NCBI RefSeq assembly: GCF_024436395.1
Contig: NZ_JAFMZO010000002.1
Span: 868,001-932,000, forward strand
Reading direction: 5' to 3'
DNA length: 64,000 nt
Origin: Paradesertivirga mongoliensis
GTDB lineage: Bacteria; Bacteroidota; Bacteroidia; Sphingobacteriales; Sphingobacteriaceae
Shown one piece after another: positions 53,993 to 63,044 of the stretch (position 1 is its first letter; every line of letters starts with the position of its first letter). Position numbers and translations under genes: made by a program. Under the pieces are notes generated by a model. The model ran no database searches, was not told where the DNA came from, and was given only the letters and a program-made list of their open reading frames with translations.

Positions 53993-54066
53993 TGCGCCCA
54001 CCTGGGCTCGAACCAGGGACCAAAAGATTATGAGTCTTCTACTCTAACCAACTGAGCTATGAGCGC
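53993..54066 (-). tRNA. tRNA-Met (anticodon CAU)
   Basis: On the minus strand the 74-nt sequence folds as a cloverleaf. The acceptor GCGCTCA pairs with TGGGCGC (one G-T), the D stem is GCTC/GAGT, the anticodon stem GAAGA/TCTTT encloses CTCATAA (anticodon CAT), and the T arm CCTGG-TTCGAGC-CCAGG is complete. The discriminator base is A. No CCA is encoded. The acceptor and T arm suit an elongator Met tRNA; a lysidine-modified Ile tRNA is an alternative I cannot exclude by eye. Confidence 0.92.
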
Positions 54067-54314
54067 TGCTAACCGTAGTTTGCGCTGCAAATTTAACTAT
54101 TTGACGCAATTATTAAAATATCTTATCACAAATATACCATCCAATACAGCACACTGGTAATCAGTCCATTGAAAGGCTTATACCTTCTTTTCTGCTAAAT
54201 CTTTTTTCAAATATTTCAATCTTTTACGCTTAGTTCTCCGTAGAAACACCAGGCAATAGAATTGGGGAATTCTCTAAGCCTCCATAAAATTATAAACCTT
54301 GAGAGAGATCCGTG

Positions 54315-55109
54315 ATGTTTCAAATTTCCTTTTTTAACAACCTCAGAGTAACATGTTATATCCTGCTCATTAGCATACTGCCAGGCAGCCTGTATAGCCA
54401 GACTTCTGCAGACAGCCTGATAAAAACTATTGAACATAGCAAAACCGTCAAAAAGAAGCCTTTGAAATTAGTTGCTCCGGCACTTATGATGGGCGTAGGT
54501 GCACTTGCGCTTGAAAGCCACCTGCTTCAGGACATCAACCGTACGGTCCGGTATCATGTACTTGCAACCAAGCCCAATGTGAATAATACCCTGGAAGATG
54601 GATTGCGACATATCCCGCTGGCGTCTGCCTTTGTTGTCCTGCCCTTACTTGGCGCTAAAAGTGAGAGCAAATTTATCGACAAGGTGATGGTATACGCCAT
54701 TGCTACAACCCTGGCAGATCAAACCGTTGCGCGATTAAAAACGGAAACTAAATCGCAGAGACCTGATGGTACTGATCGCCGTTCTTTTCCAAGTGGACAT
54801 ACCGCCACCGCCTTTATGTCAGCCGAATTTTTGCGTAAAGAATACGGCGAAACTATGCCATGGGCCGCATTAATTGGCTATACGGCCGCCACAGCTACCG
54901 GAGCATTACGAGTATACCATAACAAACATTGGCTTACCGATGTGGTCGCTGGCGCTGGTCTAGGAATTCTTTCTACGAATCTCGCTTATCTTATCCATTC
55001 TAAAACAACAAAACTTAGCCACAGAGTGATGTCGTCGAAAAAATTAACAATGCTTCCTGCTTATCAGCAAAAGACTATGAGTTTAAGTCTGGTTTACCGC
55101 CCGAATTAG
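54315..55109 (+). CDS. PAP2-family phosphatase
   Basis: Membrane-associated or periplasmic phosphatidic-acid-phosphatase-type protein of 264 residues. The N-terminal signal segment ends LPGSLYSQ. The tripartite PAP2 motif is complete: KSQRPDGTDRR (variant of KxxxxxxRP), PSGHTATAF and RVYHNKHWLTDVVAGAG (SRxxxxxHxxxD). The frame opens with GTG at 54312; ATG 54315 is the natural start. It could act on undecaprenyl pyrophosphate or lipid phosphates. It stands alone, with 175 bp to the next gene. Confidence 0.9.
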   Translation: MFQISFFNNLRVTCYILLISILPGSLYSQTSADSLIKTIEHSKTVKKKPLKLVAPALMMGVGALALESHLLQDINRTVRYHVLATKPNVNNTLEDGLRHIPLASAFVVLPLLGAKSESKFIDKVMVYAIATTLADQTVARLKTETKSQRPDGTDRRSFPSGHTATAFMSAEFLRKEYGETMPWAALIGYTAATATGALRVYHNKHWLTDVVAGAGLGILSTNLAYLIHSKTTKLSHRVMSSKKLTMLPAYQQKTMSLSLVYRPN

Positions 55110-55286
55110 GTGCTTAACCAATAGAAAAACACTTAGCGAGCCATCCAAAAACTTTATATCCAAGTTGTTACTATTCAAAAATACCATTTTACGAGCATTG
55201 GAAGGAGATCAGTATAAATGTAGGCTCAGCTAAAAACATATTCTGCATACCGAAGTAGTATATTTAGCTGGCTTCAGTTGACAACC

Positions 55287-56543
55287 ATGTTTAAAGGCTC
55301 CTTTCTGTTTTTGCTGATGGTGTTCAAGCTCAATTCATGGGCGAGTTCGATACTTATCCCTATGGACGCCGGTCAGAAAAATCACCTAAAAGCATATGGA
55401 CTAGCCTATTGGTCGCTACAAAACGGAATAGATACCGATTGGCTGTTAAATTACCGCAACGGAAGCTTTCTCCTGAAATACTCGCAGACAGCAGAAAAGG
55501 AATGTAAGATCCGGGGTATTTCCTACGAGGTGGTTACCGATGGAAAAGCTAACTTGATCATAGGAGAAATAGTGGATCCCAACGTAAATATGGAGTTGGT
55601 GAAATTAGAAAAGGCTCCAAAAATCGCTGTATACAGTCCAAAGAACAAGATACCGTCCAATACCGAAGACACTGATGCCGTTTTGTTAGTACTCGAGTAT
55701 GCCGAAATCCCATATGACATTATTTACGATGAAGAGGTGATGAAAGGCGACCTGAGCAAATACGACTGGCTGCACCTCCATCACGAAGATTTCACAGGTC
55801 AGTTTGGAAGAAGCCGGCGGCAGACAAATTTTCAGGAAGGGGTGCAAATTCAGCAGTCGTTAGCTCGAAAATACGGTTACCAAAAAGTGTCATTGTTAAA
55901 GCTGGCCGTTACAAAAGCTATACGTGATTTCTGCCTTGGCGGCGGATTCCTGTTCGCAATGTGCTCCGGAGCAGATACGTTTGACATTGCCCTCGCGGCA
56001 GAGGGTGTCGACATCTGCGACGATATTTACGATGGTGATGGCGTAGATCCGGATGCGCAGGAAAAACTGGATTTTTCAAGAACCTTCGCATTCAGAAATT
56101 TCATCCTTAATCTCAACCCTTACGGGGGATTTTCAAATATTGACGTATCAAGAACAAGAGACGTAGATTACACAAACGACTTCTTCACCTTGTTCGAATT
56201 CTCTGCAAAAAGTGATATTGTGCCTACAATGCTTACCCAAGATCACGAATTTGTGATTAAGGGATTTAATGGTCAGACAACAGCCTTTCGAAAAGACGTT
56301 CTGAAACCCAATGTATTGGTGATGGCTGAAACGAAAAGCGCCAACGAAGCCCGATACATTCACGGAGAATTTGGCAACGGCCAATGGACATTTTACGGTG
56401 GTCACGATCCGGAAAAGAGTCGCGGTGGTGGCAGAGGAAATATCCCTACCGATTTGAACTTACATCCTAATTCGCCTGGCTACAGGCTGATTTTAAACAA
56501 TGTGCTGTTTCCTGCTGCCCGGAAGAAAAAGCAGAAGACCTGA
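55287..56543 (+). CDS. Secreted protein of the Bacteroidota 'asparagine synthetase B'-like group
   Basis: Protein of 418 residues with a signal peptide (FLFLLMVFKLNSWAS). Related proteins in Bacteroidota are often labelled asparagine synthetase B, but I see neither the N-terminal Cys nucleophile nor the PP-loop of that enzyme. Instead there is a ThuA/class-I-amidotransferase-like core: a beta/alpha segment (IPYDIIYDEEVMKGDLSKYDWLHLHHED), then GGGFLFAMCSGADTFDIAL (about residue 215-235) with a Cys at the elbow, and a C-terminal GNGQWTFYGGHDPEKSRGG. Function unknown. A TTG at 55278 opens the frame; ATG 55287 is preferred. asnS follows on the same strand. Confidence 0.7.
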   Translation: MFKGSFLFLLMVFKLNSWASSILIPMDAGQKNHLKAYGLAYWSLQNGIDTDWLLNYRNGSFLLKYSQTAEKECKIRGISYEVVTDGKANLIIGEIVDPNVNMELVKLEKAPKIAVYSPKNKIPSNTEDTDAVLLVLEYAEIPYDIIYDEEVMKGDLSKYDWLHLHHEDFTGQFGRSRRQTNFQEGVQIQQSLARKYGYQKVSLLKLAVTKAIRDFCLGGGFLFAMCSGADTFDIALAAEGVDICDDIYDGDGVDPDAQEKLDFSRTFAFRNFILNLNPYGGFSNIDVSRTRDVDYTNDFFTLFEFSAKSDIVPTMLTQDHEFVIKGFNGQTTAFRKDVLKPNVLVMAETKSANEARYIHGEFGNGQWTFYGGHDPEKSRGGGRGNIPTDLNLHPNSPGYRLILNNVLFPAARKKKQKT

Positions 56544-56830
56544 TTGTCTTGTGCGACTCGAACTCTGCAAAGTTCAAAAATTCAACGCTTTCAGAACACG
56601 GTCTGCGTTTTTTAACGACACAGGGAACAACCAGCCCGATTGTATGAAAAGCCCGAAGTGTGTCGACTTAAAGCGTCAGGCGCACTTGTCCCCCAGGGAC
56701 TCCTTAGAGAAAGGAAAGCGCGGCTGCAGCATCTACAAAGCAGCAATTGACGTTTCTAAATCAGCATCTGCTTTTTCAGTTCCAATTGCCGCGCGGATTC
56801 GTATTTTTGCGCTTTCTAAACGAGTATATT

Positions 56831-58276
56831 ATGTCGAGAACTAAGATTAAAGATTTACTGAACGCAACCGACTTCGGGCAGCAGGTTATTGTTAAAGGAT
56901 GGGTTAGAACCTTCCGTAACAATCAGTTTATAGCCATTAATGACGGCTCGACATTAAATAATATTCAAGCTGTCGTTGATTTTGCTTCGACTGATGAAGC
57001 CCTGCTGAAACGTGTTACCACAGGAGCTGCCGTTTCTGTTACAGGCGAGCTGGTGGAGTCGTTAGGAAAAGGCCAGCGGGTAGAGATAAAGGTAACTGAG
57101 CTTGAAATCCTGGGCGACAGCGATGCCGAAAAGTATCCGCTTCAGCCGAAAAAACACAGTCTTGAATTTTTGCGTGAAATAGCCCACCTGCGTTTCCGTA
57201 CCAATACTTTTAATGCTGTTTTTAAGATCAGACATGCTCTTGCCTTCGCTGTGCATAAGTTTTTTAACGACAAGGGGTTTGTGTATATGCACACTCCTAT
57301 TATTACCGGTTCTGATGCTGAAGGTGCTGGAGAGATGTTTCGAGTTACCACGATAGACTTCGACAGTGTGCCGCGTAATGAGGATGGCACCGTAAATTAC
57401 AAAGAGGATTTCTTCGGAAAGTCGACCAATCTCACCGTATCCGGCCAGCTAGAGGGCGAGCTCGCTGCGATGGCTTTTGGAGAAGTTTATACCTTCGGCC
57501 CCACATTTAGGGCAGAAAATTCGAATACCACCCGCCACCTGGCCGAATTCTGGATGATCGAGCCAGAAATGGCTTTTTACGATATCCACGATAACATGGA
57601 TCTGGCGGAAGAGCTTTTGAAATATGTGATCAGATATGCTCTTGACAATTGTTCTGATGAGCTTGAGTTCTTAAAGAACCGTTTATTAGAAGAAGAAAAG
57701 CAAAAAGCACAGAACGAGCGCTCTGAACTTGATTTGATAGCCAAATTAAACTTCTGTCTGGAAAATAACTTTGAGCGTTTAACCTATACCGAGGCGATTA
57801 ACATCCTAAAGAGCTCGAAACCGAACCAGAAAAAGCAGTTTAAATACTTAATTGACGATTGGGGTGCCGATCTGCAATCGGAACACGAGCGTTACCTGGT
57901 TGAAAAGCACTTCAAAAAACCGGTGATCCTAACTGATTATCCTGCGGCCATCAAATCTTTCTATATGCGAAGAAATGACGGCGATGTTTCTGGTAAAGAA
58001 ACTGTGCGTGCAATGGATATTTTGTTTCCGGGAATCGGCGAGATTGTTGGCGGATCGCAGCGTGAAGAACGCTTAGACGTTTTACAAAAGCGTATGGAGG
58101 ATTTGCATATTCCGGTCGGGGAAATGGACTGGTACCTCGACACCAGACGTTTCGGTTCGGCGCCACACTCGGGATTCGGCTTAGGGTTTGAAAGGCTGGT
58201 ACTCTTTGTTACCGGAATGACAAATATCAGAGACGTAATTCCCTTCCCCAGAACACCTAAAAACGCAGAATTTTAG
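56831..58276 (+). CDS. asnS: Asparagine-tRNA ligase
   Basis: Class II synthetase of 481 residues that charges tRNA-Asn. It has the OB-fold anticodon-binding domain ([22 protein letters not shown]), class II motif 2 ([25 protein letters not shown]) and motif 3 ([12 protein letters not shown]). The C-terminal [11 protein letters not shown] is the AsnRS ending. The frame extends upstream to 56747, but homologues begin at [10 protein letters not shown], that is ATG 56831. A charged insertion at about 280-340 ([16 protein letters not shown]) is normal for Bacteroidota enzymes. Confidence 0.97.
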   Translation: MSRTKIKDLLNATDFGQQVIVKGWVRTFRNNQFIAINDGSTLNNIQAVVDFASTDEALLKRVTTGAAVSVTGELVESLGKGQRVEIKVTELEILGDSDAEKYPLQPKKHSLEFLREIAHLRFRTNTFNAVFKIRHALAFAVHKFFNDKGFVYMHTPIITGSDAEGAGEMFRVTTIDFDSVPRNEDGTVNYKEDFFGKSTNLTVSGQLEGELAAMAFGEVYTFGPTFRAENSNTTRHLAEFWMIEPEMAFYDIHDNMDLAEELLKYVIRYALDNCSDELEFLKNRLLEEEKQKAQNERSELDLIAKLNFCLENNFERLTYTEAINILKSSKPNQKKQFKYLIDDWGADLQSEHERYLVEKHFKKPVILTDYPAAIKSFYMRRNDGDVSGKETVRAMDILFPGIGEIVGGSQREERLDVLQKRMEDLHIPVGEMDWYLDTRRFGSAPHSGFGLGFERLVLFVTGMTNIRDVIPFPRTPKNAEF

Positions 58277-58313
58277 ACTTTCTGAAGGGAATAAAACCAA
58301 AAAAAATAAAATT

Positions 58314-58346
58314 AAACAAATAGCCCGCTTTTGGGCTTTTTGTTTG
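58314..58346 (+). terminator. Terminator after asnS
   Basis: Inverted repeat AAACAAATAGCCC / GGGCTTTTTGTTT around a GCTTTT loop, with a T run. It ends immediately before the KTSC gene's start codon, so that gene may be expressed only by read-through or from within the hairpin region. Confidence 0.8.
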
Positions 58347-58347
58347 A

Positions 58348-58593
58348 ATGAAAAGGCTGAATACAGAGAACAGGTTATATACTCCTAATTCGGGAACAAC
58401 TGTTTATATTGATTATATTCCCAAAGCCCAAGTTTTAGAAATTGAGTATAAAAATGGGAAGGTTTACCGGTATTACGATGTAGAACCGGATACCTGGGAG
58501 GAATACAGAGAAACGGTAACCTCTGGCGGTTCATCTGGCGTCTATGTAAACTTCAATATCAAACCCAATTACGAATACGAGGAATTGACCTAA
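58348..58593 (+). CDS. KTSC-domain protein
   Basis: Small cytoplasmic protein of 81 residues. The pattern of KTSC domains is present: [52 protein letters not shown]. The domain is common in phage and bacterial small proteins and its function is unknown. The first codons follow a strong terminator hairpin by 1-2 bp, and threonylcarbamoyl-AMP synthase follows 50 bp later. Confidence 0.78.
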   Translation: MKRLNTENRLYTPNSGTTVYIDYIPKAQVLEIEYKNGKVYRYYDVEPDTWEEYRETVTSGGSSGVYVNFNIKPNYEYEELT

Positions 58594-58643
58594 ACCTTTT
58601 AATCGTTCAGGCTGCCTGCTCAATAAATTTTATATTTATAGCC

Positions 58644-59264
58644 ATGCTGTTAAAAATTTACAACAACAACCCAAACGAGCGGGCCATTCAGCAGGTAGTG
58701 GATGTACTAAAAAGGGGCGGTTTAATCATCTATCCCACTGATACTATCTATGGCTTGGGCTGCGACATCACTAATCAAAAGGCGATCGAAAAAATCTACA
58801 GTTTAAGGGGAATGAAGGCCGACAAAGCCAACCTTTCTTTTATTTGCTATGATTTGAGCCATATCTCAGACTACATAAAGCCCATCGACAACAGTACATT
58901 CAGACTCTTGAAGAAGGCCTTACCCGGAGCCTTTACCTTTATTTTTGAAGCTAACAATAATGTTCCAAAGCTCTTAAGCTCTAAAAAGAAAACAGTGGGA
59001 ATCAGGGTGCCCGACAATAACATAGCACGTGAAATTGTACGACAATTGGGTAACCCTATCGTTTCGGCCTCTATACATGATGAAGATGAAATTCTCGAAT
59101 ATTCTACCGACCCGGAACTTATCTATGAAAAATATAAAGACAAGGTAGATCTGGTGATTGATGGTGGCTATGGCGACAACCTCGCTTCCACTGTTGTGGA
59201 TTGCACCAGCGGCGACTTCGAAATTTTACGTCAGGGAAAAGGCAATTTCGAAGAACTGATATAA
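58644..59264 (+). CDS. L-threonylcarbamoyladenylate synthase (Sua5/YciO/YrdC)
   Basis: Makes threonylcarbamoyl-AMP from Thr, bicarbonate and ATP for the t6A37 tRNA modification. 206 residues, a YrdC domain without the C-terminal Sua5 domain. Motifs: [33 protein letters not shown] (a variant of the KxRxxxxPL region, with NL in place of PL), [16 protein letters not shown] and PIVSASIH. The altered PL position and length suggest the YciO-like branch is also possible. Confidence 0.88.
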   Translation: MLLKIYNNNPNERAIQQVVDVLKRGGLIIYPTDTIYGLGCDITNQKAIEKIYSLRGMKADKANLSFICYDLSHISDYIKPIDNSTFRLLKKALPGAFTFIFEANNNVPKLLSSKKKTVGIRVPDNNIAREIVRQLGNPIVSASIHDEDEILEYSTDPELIYEKYKDKVDLVIDGGYGDNLASTVVDCTSGDFEILRQGKGNFEELI

Positions 59265-59317
59265 GCTTTCTACCGAAAACTTCCCTCGTCTGATATTTAT
59301 TTTTTTACTTTCGCCCT

Positions 59318-60523
59318 ATGGCAGCACTCATAAATTTAAAGCCTTTTAAGGATTTTTTCCGCTCGGGACAAATTGGGGGAGTTTTGCTGATTGTCTCAGT
59401 TATCACTTCTCTTATTATTGCGAATATTGGTTTATACGACGAATTTCACGCATTACTCAACACCAGCTTCGGTTACCGGCCGCTTGATCTTTACTACAGC
59501 ACAGAAATTTGGATTAATGATGGTCTGATGGCTATATTTTTTCTGCTGGTAGGACTGGAAATAAAACGGGAAATACTTGAAGGCGAACTGTCTTCTGTGA
59601 GAAGAGCAATTCTTCCGATTTTTGCAGCCTTGGGCGGGATGGTTGTGCCTGCCGCAATTTTTTACGCTTTTAATGCTGGAACGCCGACCGCAAACGGCTG
59701 GGGAATTCCAATGGCGACCGACATCGCCTTTGCACTGGCAGTTATTTCCATGCTTGGCAAAAGAGTACCAACCTCTTTAAAGGTATTTCTGGCAGCCCTG
59801 GCTATTGTGGATGATCTGGGGGCAATTCTGGTTATAGCCATTTTTTATACCGAAGAGTTGCATTTAAACCAGTTATTATATGCCGGAGGTATTATTGGGT
59901 TGCTTACCCTGATGAATATTTTCGGGGTGAAAAAGCTGGTATTTTATATAGTTCCAGGTATCTTTTTATGGTACTTTGTTCACCATTCGGGCATCCATGC
60001 CACCATAGCCGGAGTTTTACTGGCTTTCACCATCCCTACCAATCCGGTAAAAGAAGAGTCGCCATTAGAACGCTTGGAGCATAAAATTATAGCGCCCGTC
60101 AACTACTTTATCATGCCTGTTTTTGCACTGGCAAACACGAATATTATGTTTCACCGCGAGATGGTTAATGGTTTGACCTCCCCCCTGGGCCTGGGGATCA
60201 TTTGCGGTTTATTATTTGGAAAAACGATCGGCGTAACTCTCTTCTCCTATATTTCTGTCAAGCTGGGACTCAGCAGTTTGCCTAGCCGCAGCACCTGGAA
60301 ACATATCATCGGTCTTGGGATGCTGGCAGGAATTGGTTTTACCATGTCGGTGTTTATCGCCTTGCTTTCGTTTGATTCGGTAGAATTTCATGACGAAGCA
60401 AAATTCAGTATCCTGGTAACATCATTATTAGCAGGACTATTGGGATACGGATATCTGAGCATGGTTTACAATAAACGGGTGAAGCGTGTACTAGATTCAA
60501 AGCCGATGTTGGCTAAGAAATAA
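59318..60523 (+). CDS. nhaA: Na+/H+ antiporter NhaA
   Basis: Inner-membrane sodium-proton antiporter of 401 residues with the expected 11-12 helices. The signatures are clear: WINDGLMAIFFLLVGLEIKREILEGELS, GWGIPMATDIAFALAVISMLGKRVP and ALAIVDDLGAILVIAIFYT, in which the adjacent Asp pair binds cation and proton, and GIGFTMSVFIALLSF near the C-terminus. It is the last of the plus-strand genes before the convergent calcium-loop protein. Confidence 0.96.
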   Translation: MAALINLKPFKDFFRSGQIGGVLLIVSVITSLIIANIGLYDEFHALLNTSFGYRPLDLYYSTEIWINDGLMAIFFLLVGLEIKREILEGELSSVRRAILPIFAALGGMVVPAAIFYAFNAGTPTANGWGIPMATDIAFALAVISMLGKRVPTSLKVFLAALAIVDDLGAILVIAIFYTEELHLNQLLYAGGIIGLLTLMNIFGVKKLVFYIVPGIFLWYFVHHSGIHATIAGVLLAFTIPTNPVKEESPLERLEHKIIAPVNYFIMPVFALANTNIMFHREMVNGLTSPLGLGIICGLLFGKTIGVTLFSYISVKLGLSSLPSRSTWKHIIGLGMLAGIGFTMSVFIALLSFDSVEFHDEAKFSILVTSLLAGLLGYGYLSMVYNKRVKRVLDSKPMLAKK

Positions 60524-60531
60524 TTACCCGC

Positions 60532-60563
60532 AAAAAAAATCCCGGCTGCTTTTGCAACCGGGA
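60532..60563 (-). terminator. Terminator of calcium-loop protein gene
   Basis: On the minus strand TCCCGG / CCGGGA with an inner TGC/GCA pairing is followed by eight T, about 23 bp past the stop. NhaA converges from the other side. Confidence 0.82.
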
Positions 60564-60585
60564 CATCATAAAACCCTACCCCAAT

Positions 60586-61158
60586 TTATTTATTCTTTGA
60601 TTTGCCTTTATTTCCAGGCTTAGATTTTTTGTTGTTCTTTCTCTCACGATCATCGTCGTCGTCGCCGTCCCTTTTGTAGCTGCGATCACGACTATCAATC
60701 ACGCCATCATTGTTTCGATCATAAACACGGTCGCGAGCATCAACCACGCCGTCGTTGTTTCTATCATAATTCCGATCCCGCTCGTCAATCACGCCGTCGT
60801 TGTTTCTATCGTATCTTCTGTCGCGATCATTATCACGGTTTCCTTGTTTTTTGCGTTGTCCGGGAGGCATACCATGCGGGTGCTTACCTTCCCAGCCTTT
60901 AGACCCCTCACCATATTGACCGTTCTGACGCTCATTATCATAAACCTTTACCTGCCGGGTTCTGGTCTCGTAATGCCCTGGTATAGTACGACCACCAACC
61001 CCGAAAATTCCACCCGTGCGCTGCTCGGGAATCCAAACCCGTTCTTCGCGCGTTTCGTAACGATAAGTACCCTGTTCGTCAGTTCCGGTTTGAGCGCTAG
61101 AATCGAATGCAAAGACACTAAGCCCTGCAATAAATGCGGTAATTATTATCTTTTTCAT
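60586..61158 (-). CDS. Secreted protein with repeated Asp-rich calcium-loop motifs
   Basis: Exported protein of 190 residues; signal peptide ending FAFDSSAQ. The middle has an Arg/Glu/Tyr-rich part (YETREERVWIPEQRTGG, YETRTRQVKVYDNE). The C-terminal half has three near-identical 15-residue units YDRNNDGVIDxRDRx, each an EF-hand/dockerin-like calcium loop (D-x-N-x-D-G-x-x-D), then a run of Asp and a Lys-rich tail. The units are also visible as 45-bp DNA repeats at about 60680-60830. A calcium-binding or structural envelope role is inference; I know no named family. Confidence 0.72.
   Translation of the reverse strand: MKKIIITAFIAGLSVFAFDSSAQTGTDEQGTYRYETREERVWIPEQRTGGIFGVGGRTIPGHYETRTRQVKVYDNERQNGQYGEGSKGWEGKHPHGMPPGQRKKQGNRDNDRDRRYDRNNDGVIDERDRNYDRNNDGVVDARDRVYDRNNDGVIDSRDRSYKRDGDDDDDRERKNNKKSKPGNKGKSKNK
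60685..60830 (-). repeat. 45-bp coding tandem repeat in calcium-loop gene
   Basis: Three copies of a 45-bp unit encoding a 15-residue calcium-loop motif lie in tandem, with the core cacgccgtcgttgtttcta seen in two copies and cacgccatcattgtttcga in the third. Unit number could vary by slippage without a frameshift. Confidence 0.85.
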
Positions 61159-61246
61159 AAAAAAGTATTTATGTGTGTGTGTGTTTAGGTAGGACTAGCC
61201 TAACACATGAAGGTTTAACGAAGTCTGAGATAAAATTGAGTCCAGG

Positions 61247-62068
61247 CTAAAAGATTAGCTGCTTTGAATTGAGCTCTCTGCCCAGAAACAAGGTTGCTTT
61301 TTTGTTGAAATCTGCACAACTTTCGGTAGTGTAAAACGTTTGCGAAACCCCTTTTGAGCATAATTCTTCAATTTCCTTATGTCTTTGAAGGTAATCGGCC
61401 AGAGATTTTGCTACCAGCTCTCCCTGAGAAATAACCTGCACATCCCCGCCTGCGAACCGGCGGATCTTATTAATCAATATGGGGTAATGAGTACAGGCAA
61501 GAACAAGCGTATCAATATCCCCGTTCCGGGCGAATAAAGCATCCAGATTCTTTTTCACAAAATAGTCAGCTGCCGGATTATCAATCTCATTATTTTCTAC
61601 CAGGGGCACCCACATTGGGCAGGCTTCCTGATAAACCCGAACAGATGGAAAAAACTTTTCTATTTCCATCACATACGATTGCGAAGCAACAGTCCCAGGC
61701 GTTGCCAGAATGCCCACATTTCCCGTTTTCGTATAGTTTCCCACCACTTCTGCAGTAGGCCGGATTACTCCTAAAACCTTTCGCAGCTCGTCCAGCTGCG
61801 GCAAATCATTTTGCTGAATACTGCGCAATGCCTTGGCCGAGGCAGTATTACAGGCCAAAATAACCATGTTGCAACCCAAATCAAATAATTGCTGCACGCA
61901 TTCCCAGGTATACCTATAAACCGTTTCAAATGAGCGGGTACCATAAGGAACTCTTGCATTATCGCCCAGATAAACATAATCGTATTCCGGCAGCTCCTTT
62001 ACAATCTCTTTAAAAACGGTTAACCCCCCGTAGCCAGAGTCGAAAACACCAATAGGTCCCTTGTTCAT
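61247..62068 (-). CDS. murI: Glutamate racemase
   Basis: Makes D-glutamate for peptidoglycan; 273 residues. Motifs: GVFDSGYGGLTVFKEI, YLGDNARVPYGTRS, the first catalytic Cys in VILACNTASAKALR and the second in TLVLACTHYPILINKI. It lies 82 bp after the Ppx gene on the same strand and may be transcribed with ppk1-ppx. Confidence 0.96.
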   Translation of the reverse strand: MNKGPIGVFDSGYGGLTVFKEIVKELPEYDYVYLGDNARVPYGTRSFETVYRYTWECVQQLFDLGCNMVILACNTASAKALRSIQQNDLPQLDELRKVLGVIRPTAEVVGNYTKTGNVGILATPGTVASQSYVMEIEKFFPSVRVYQEACPMWVPLVENNEIDNPAADYFVKKNLDALFARNGDIDTLVLACTHYPILINKIRRFAGGDVQVISQGELVAKSLADYLQRHKEIEELCSKGVSQTFYTTESCADFNKKATLFLGRELNSKQLIF

Positions 62069-62150
62069 TTGAATACGAATTTAGCTTTTGTTATTTTATT
62101 TCGAGCACCGGATTTCATCGAGGCGGGCAAAAATAACATTAGATATACTG

Positions 62151-63038
62151 TTAGCGGCTATGCGTCTTGTTTTTCTCGATCAGCAACTGTATAATGCCGT
62201 CGACCATTCCGACTCTTGGCACATGGATAAATTTAACGCCTGCCCATTTCATAACACTAAGATAAATCTCGCAAGCCGGAATGATAACATCTGCGCGGTC
62301 CTGATTCAAACCCAAAACAGTTATCCGTTCCTTTAAAGAAAAGGCATTTAAGTACTGATACATCTCCCGGAGCTTGGTTAAACTTAAAGGCATACCATCT
62401 TTTTCCTCCGACATTTTGAAAAGCTTATTGATATTGCCTCCGGTACCAATTCCGATCAAGTTTGGATATTGCTTACTGTTGACTTTTATCCATTCCTTTA
62501 TATCTTCCCAGGCCTCTTCAGTATCTGCATTGTCAAGCATCCGTACAGTACCTATCGGGAAGGATTTCGAACCTTTCACTTTCCCTTCTGAAAATATAGA
62601 AAGTTCTGTGCTACCGCCACCCACGTCAATGTACAAATAGTTTTTTTTCCGTTCGAGAGTCTGCTCTATATGACTGGAGTAGATGATGTTTGCTTCGCTC
62701 TGCCCCTCTACAATCTCAAGATTTATACCTGCTTTTTCTTGTATAAGTTTAACCAGTTCGGCGCCATTTTCTGCCTCGCGCATCGCCGAGGTCGCACATG
62801 CCCTGTAATCCTCTACCTTATATACATCAATAAGAAGCTTAAACGCGGTCATCGTTTTTAATAACTCCTCCGATTTTTTTTCCGAAATACGCTTATCAAG
62901 GAAAGCGTCATCACCAAGGCGAAGTGGAACGCGTATGAGCGTGTTTTTCTTAAAAGAAGTCTCCCGGCCGCTTTCTATTATGTCGGCAATTAAGAGTCGT
63001 ACGGCATTCGAGCCTATGTCTATAGCGGCGTATCTCAA
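62151..63038 (-). CDS. Ppx/GppA-family phosphatase
   Basis: Exopolyphosphatase or pppGpp phosphatase-like protein of 295 residues, ASKHA fold without the C-terminal HD-like domain. Motifs: YAAIDIGSNAVRLLIADI at the start, ATSAMREAENGAELV, and YIDVGGGSTELSIFSEGK with the phosphate loop, then IGTGGNINKLFKM. It lies 6 bp after ppk1, so the pair makes and degrades polyphosphate from one transcript. Confidence 0.92.
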   Translation of the reverse strand: MRYAAIDIGSNAVRLLIADIIESGRETSFKKNTLIRVPLRLGDDAFLDKRISEKKSEELLKTMTAFKLLIDVYKVEDYRACATSAMREAENGAELVKLIQEKAGINLEIVEGQSEANIIYSSHIEQTLERKKNYLYIDVGGGSTELSIFSEGKVKGSKSFPIGTVRMLDNADTEEAWEDIKEWIKVNSKQYPNLIGIGTGGNINKLFKMSEEKDGMPLSLTKLREMYQYLNAFSLKERITVLGLNQDRADVIIPACEIYLSVMKWAGVKFIHVPRVGMVDGIIQLLIEKNKTHSR

Positions 63039-63044
63039 GATGTG

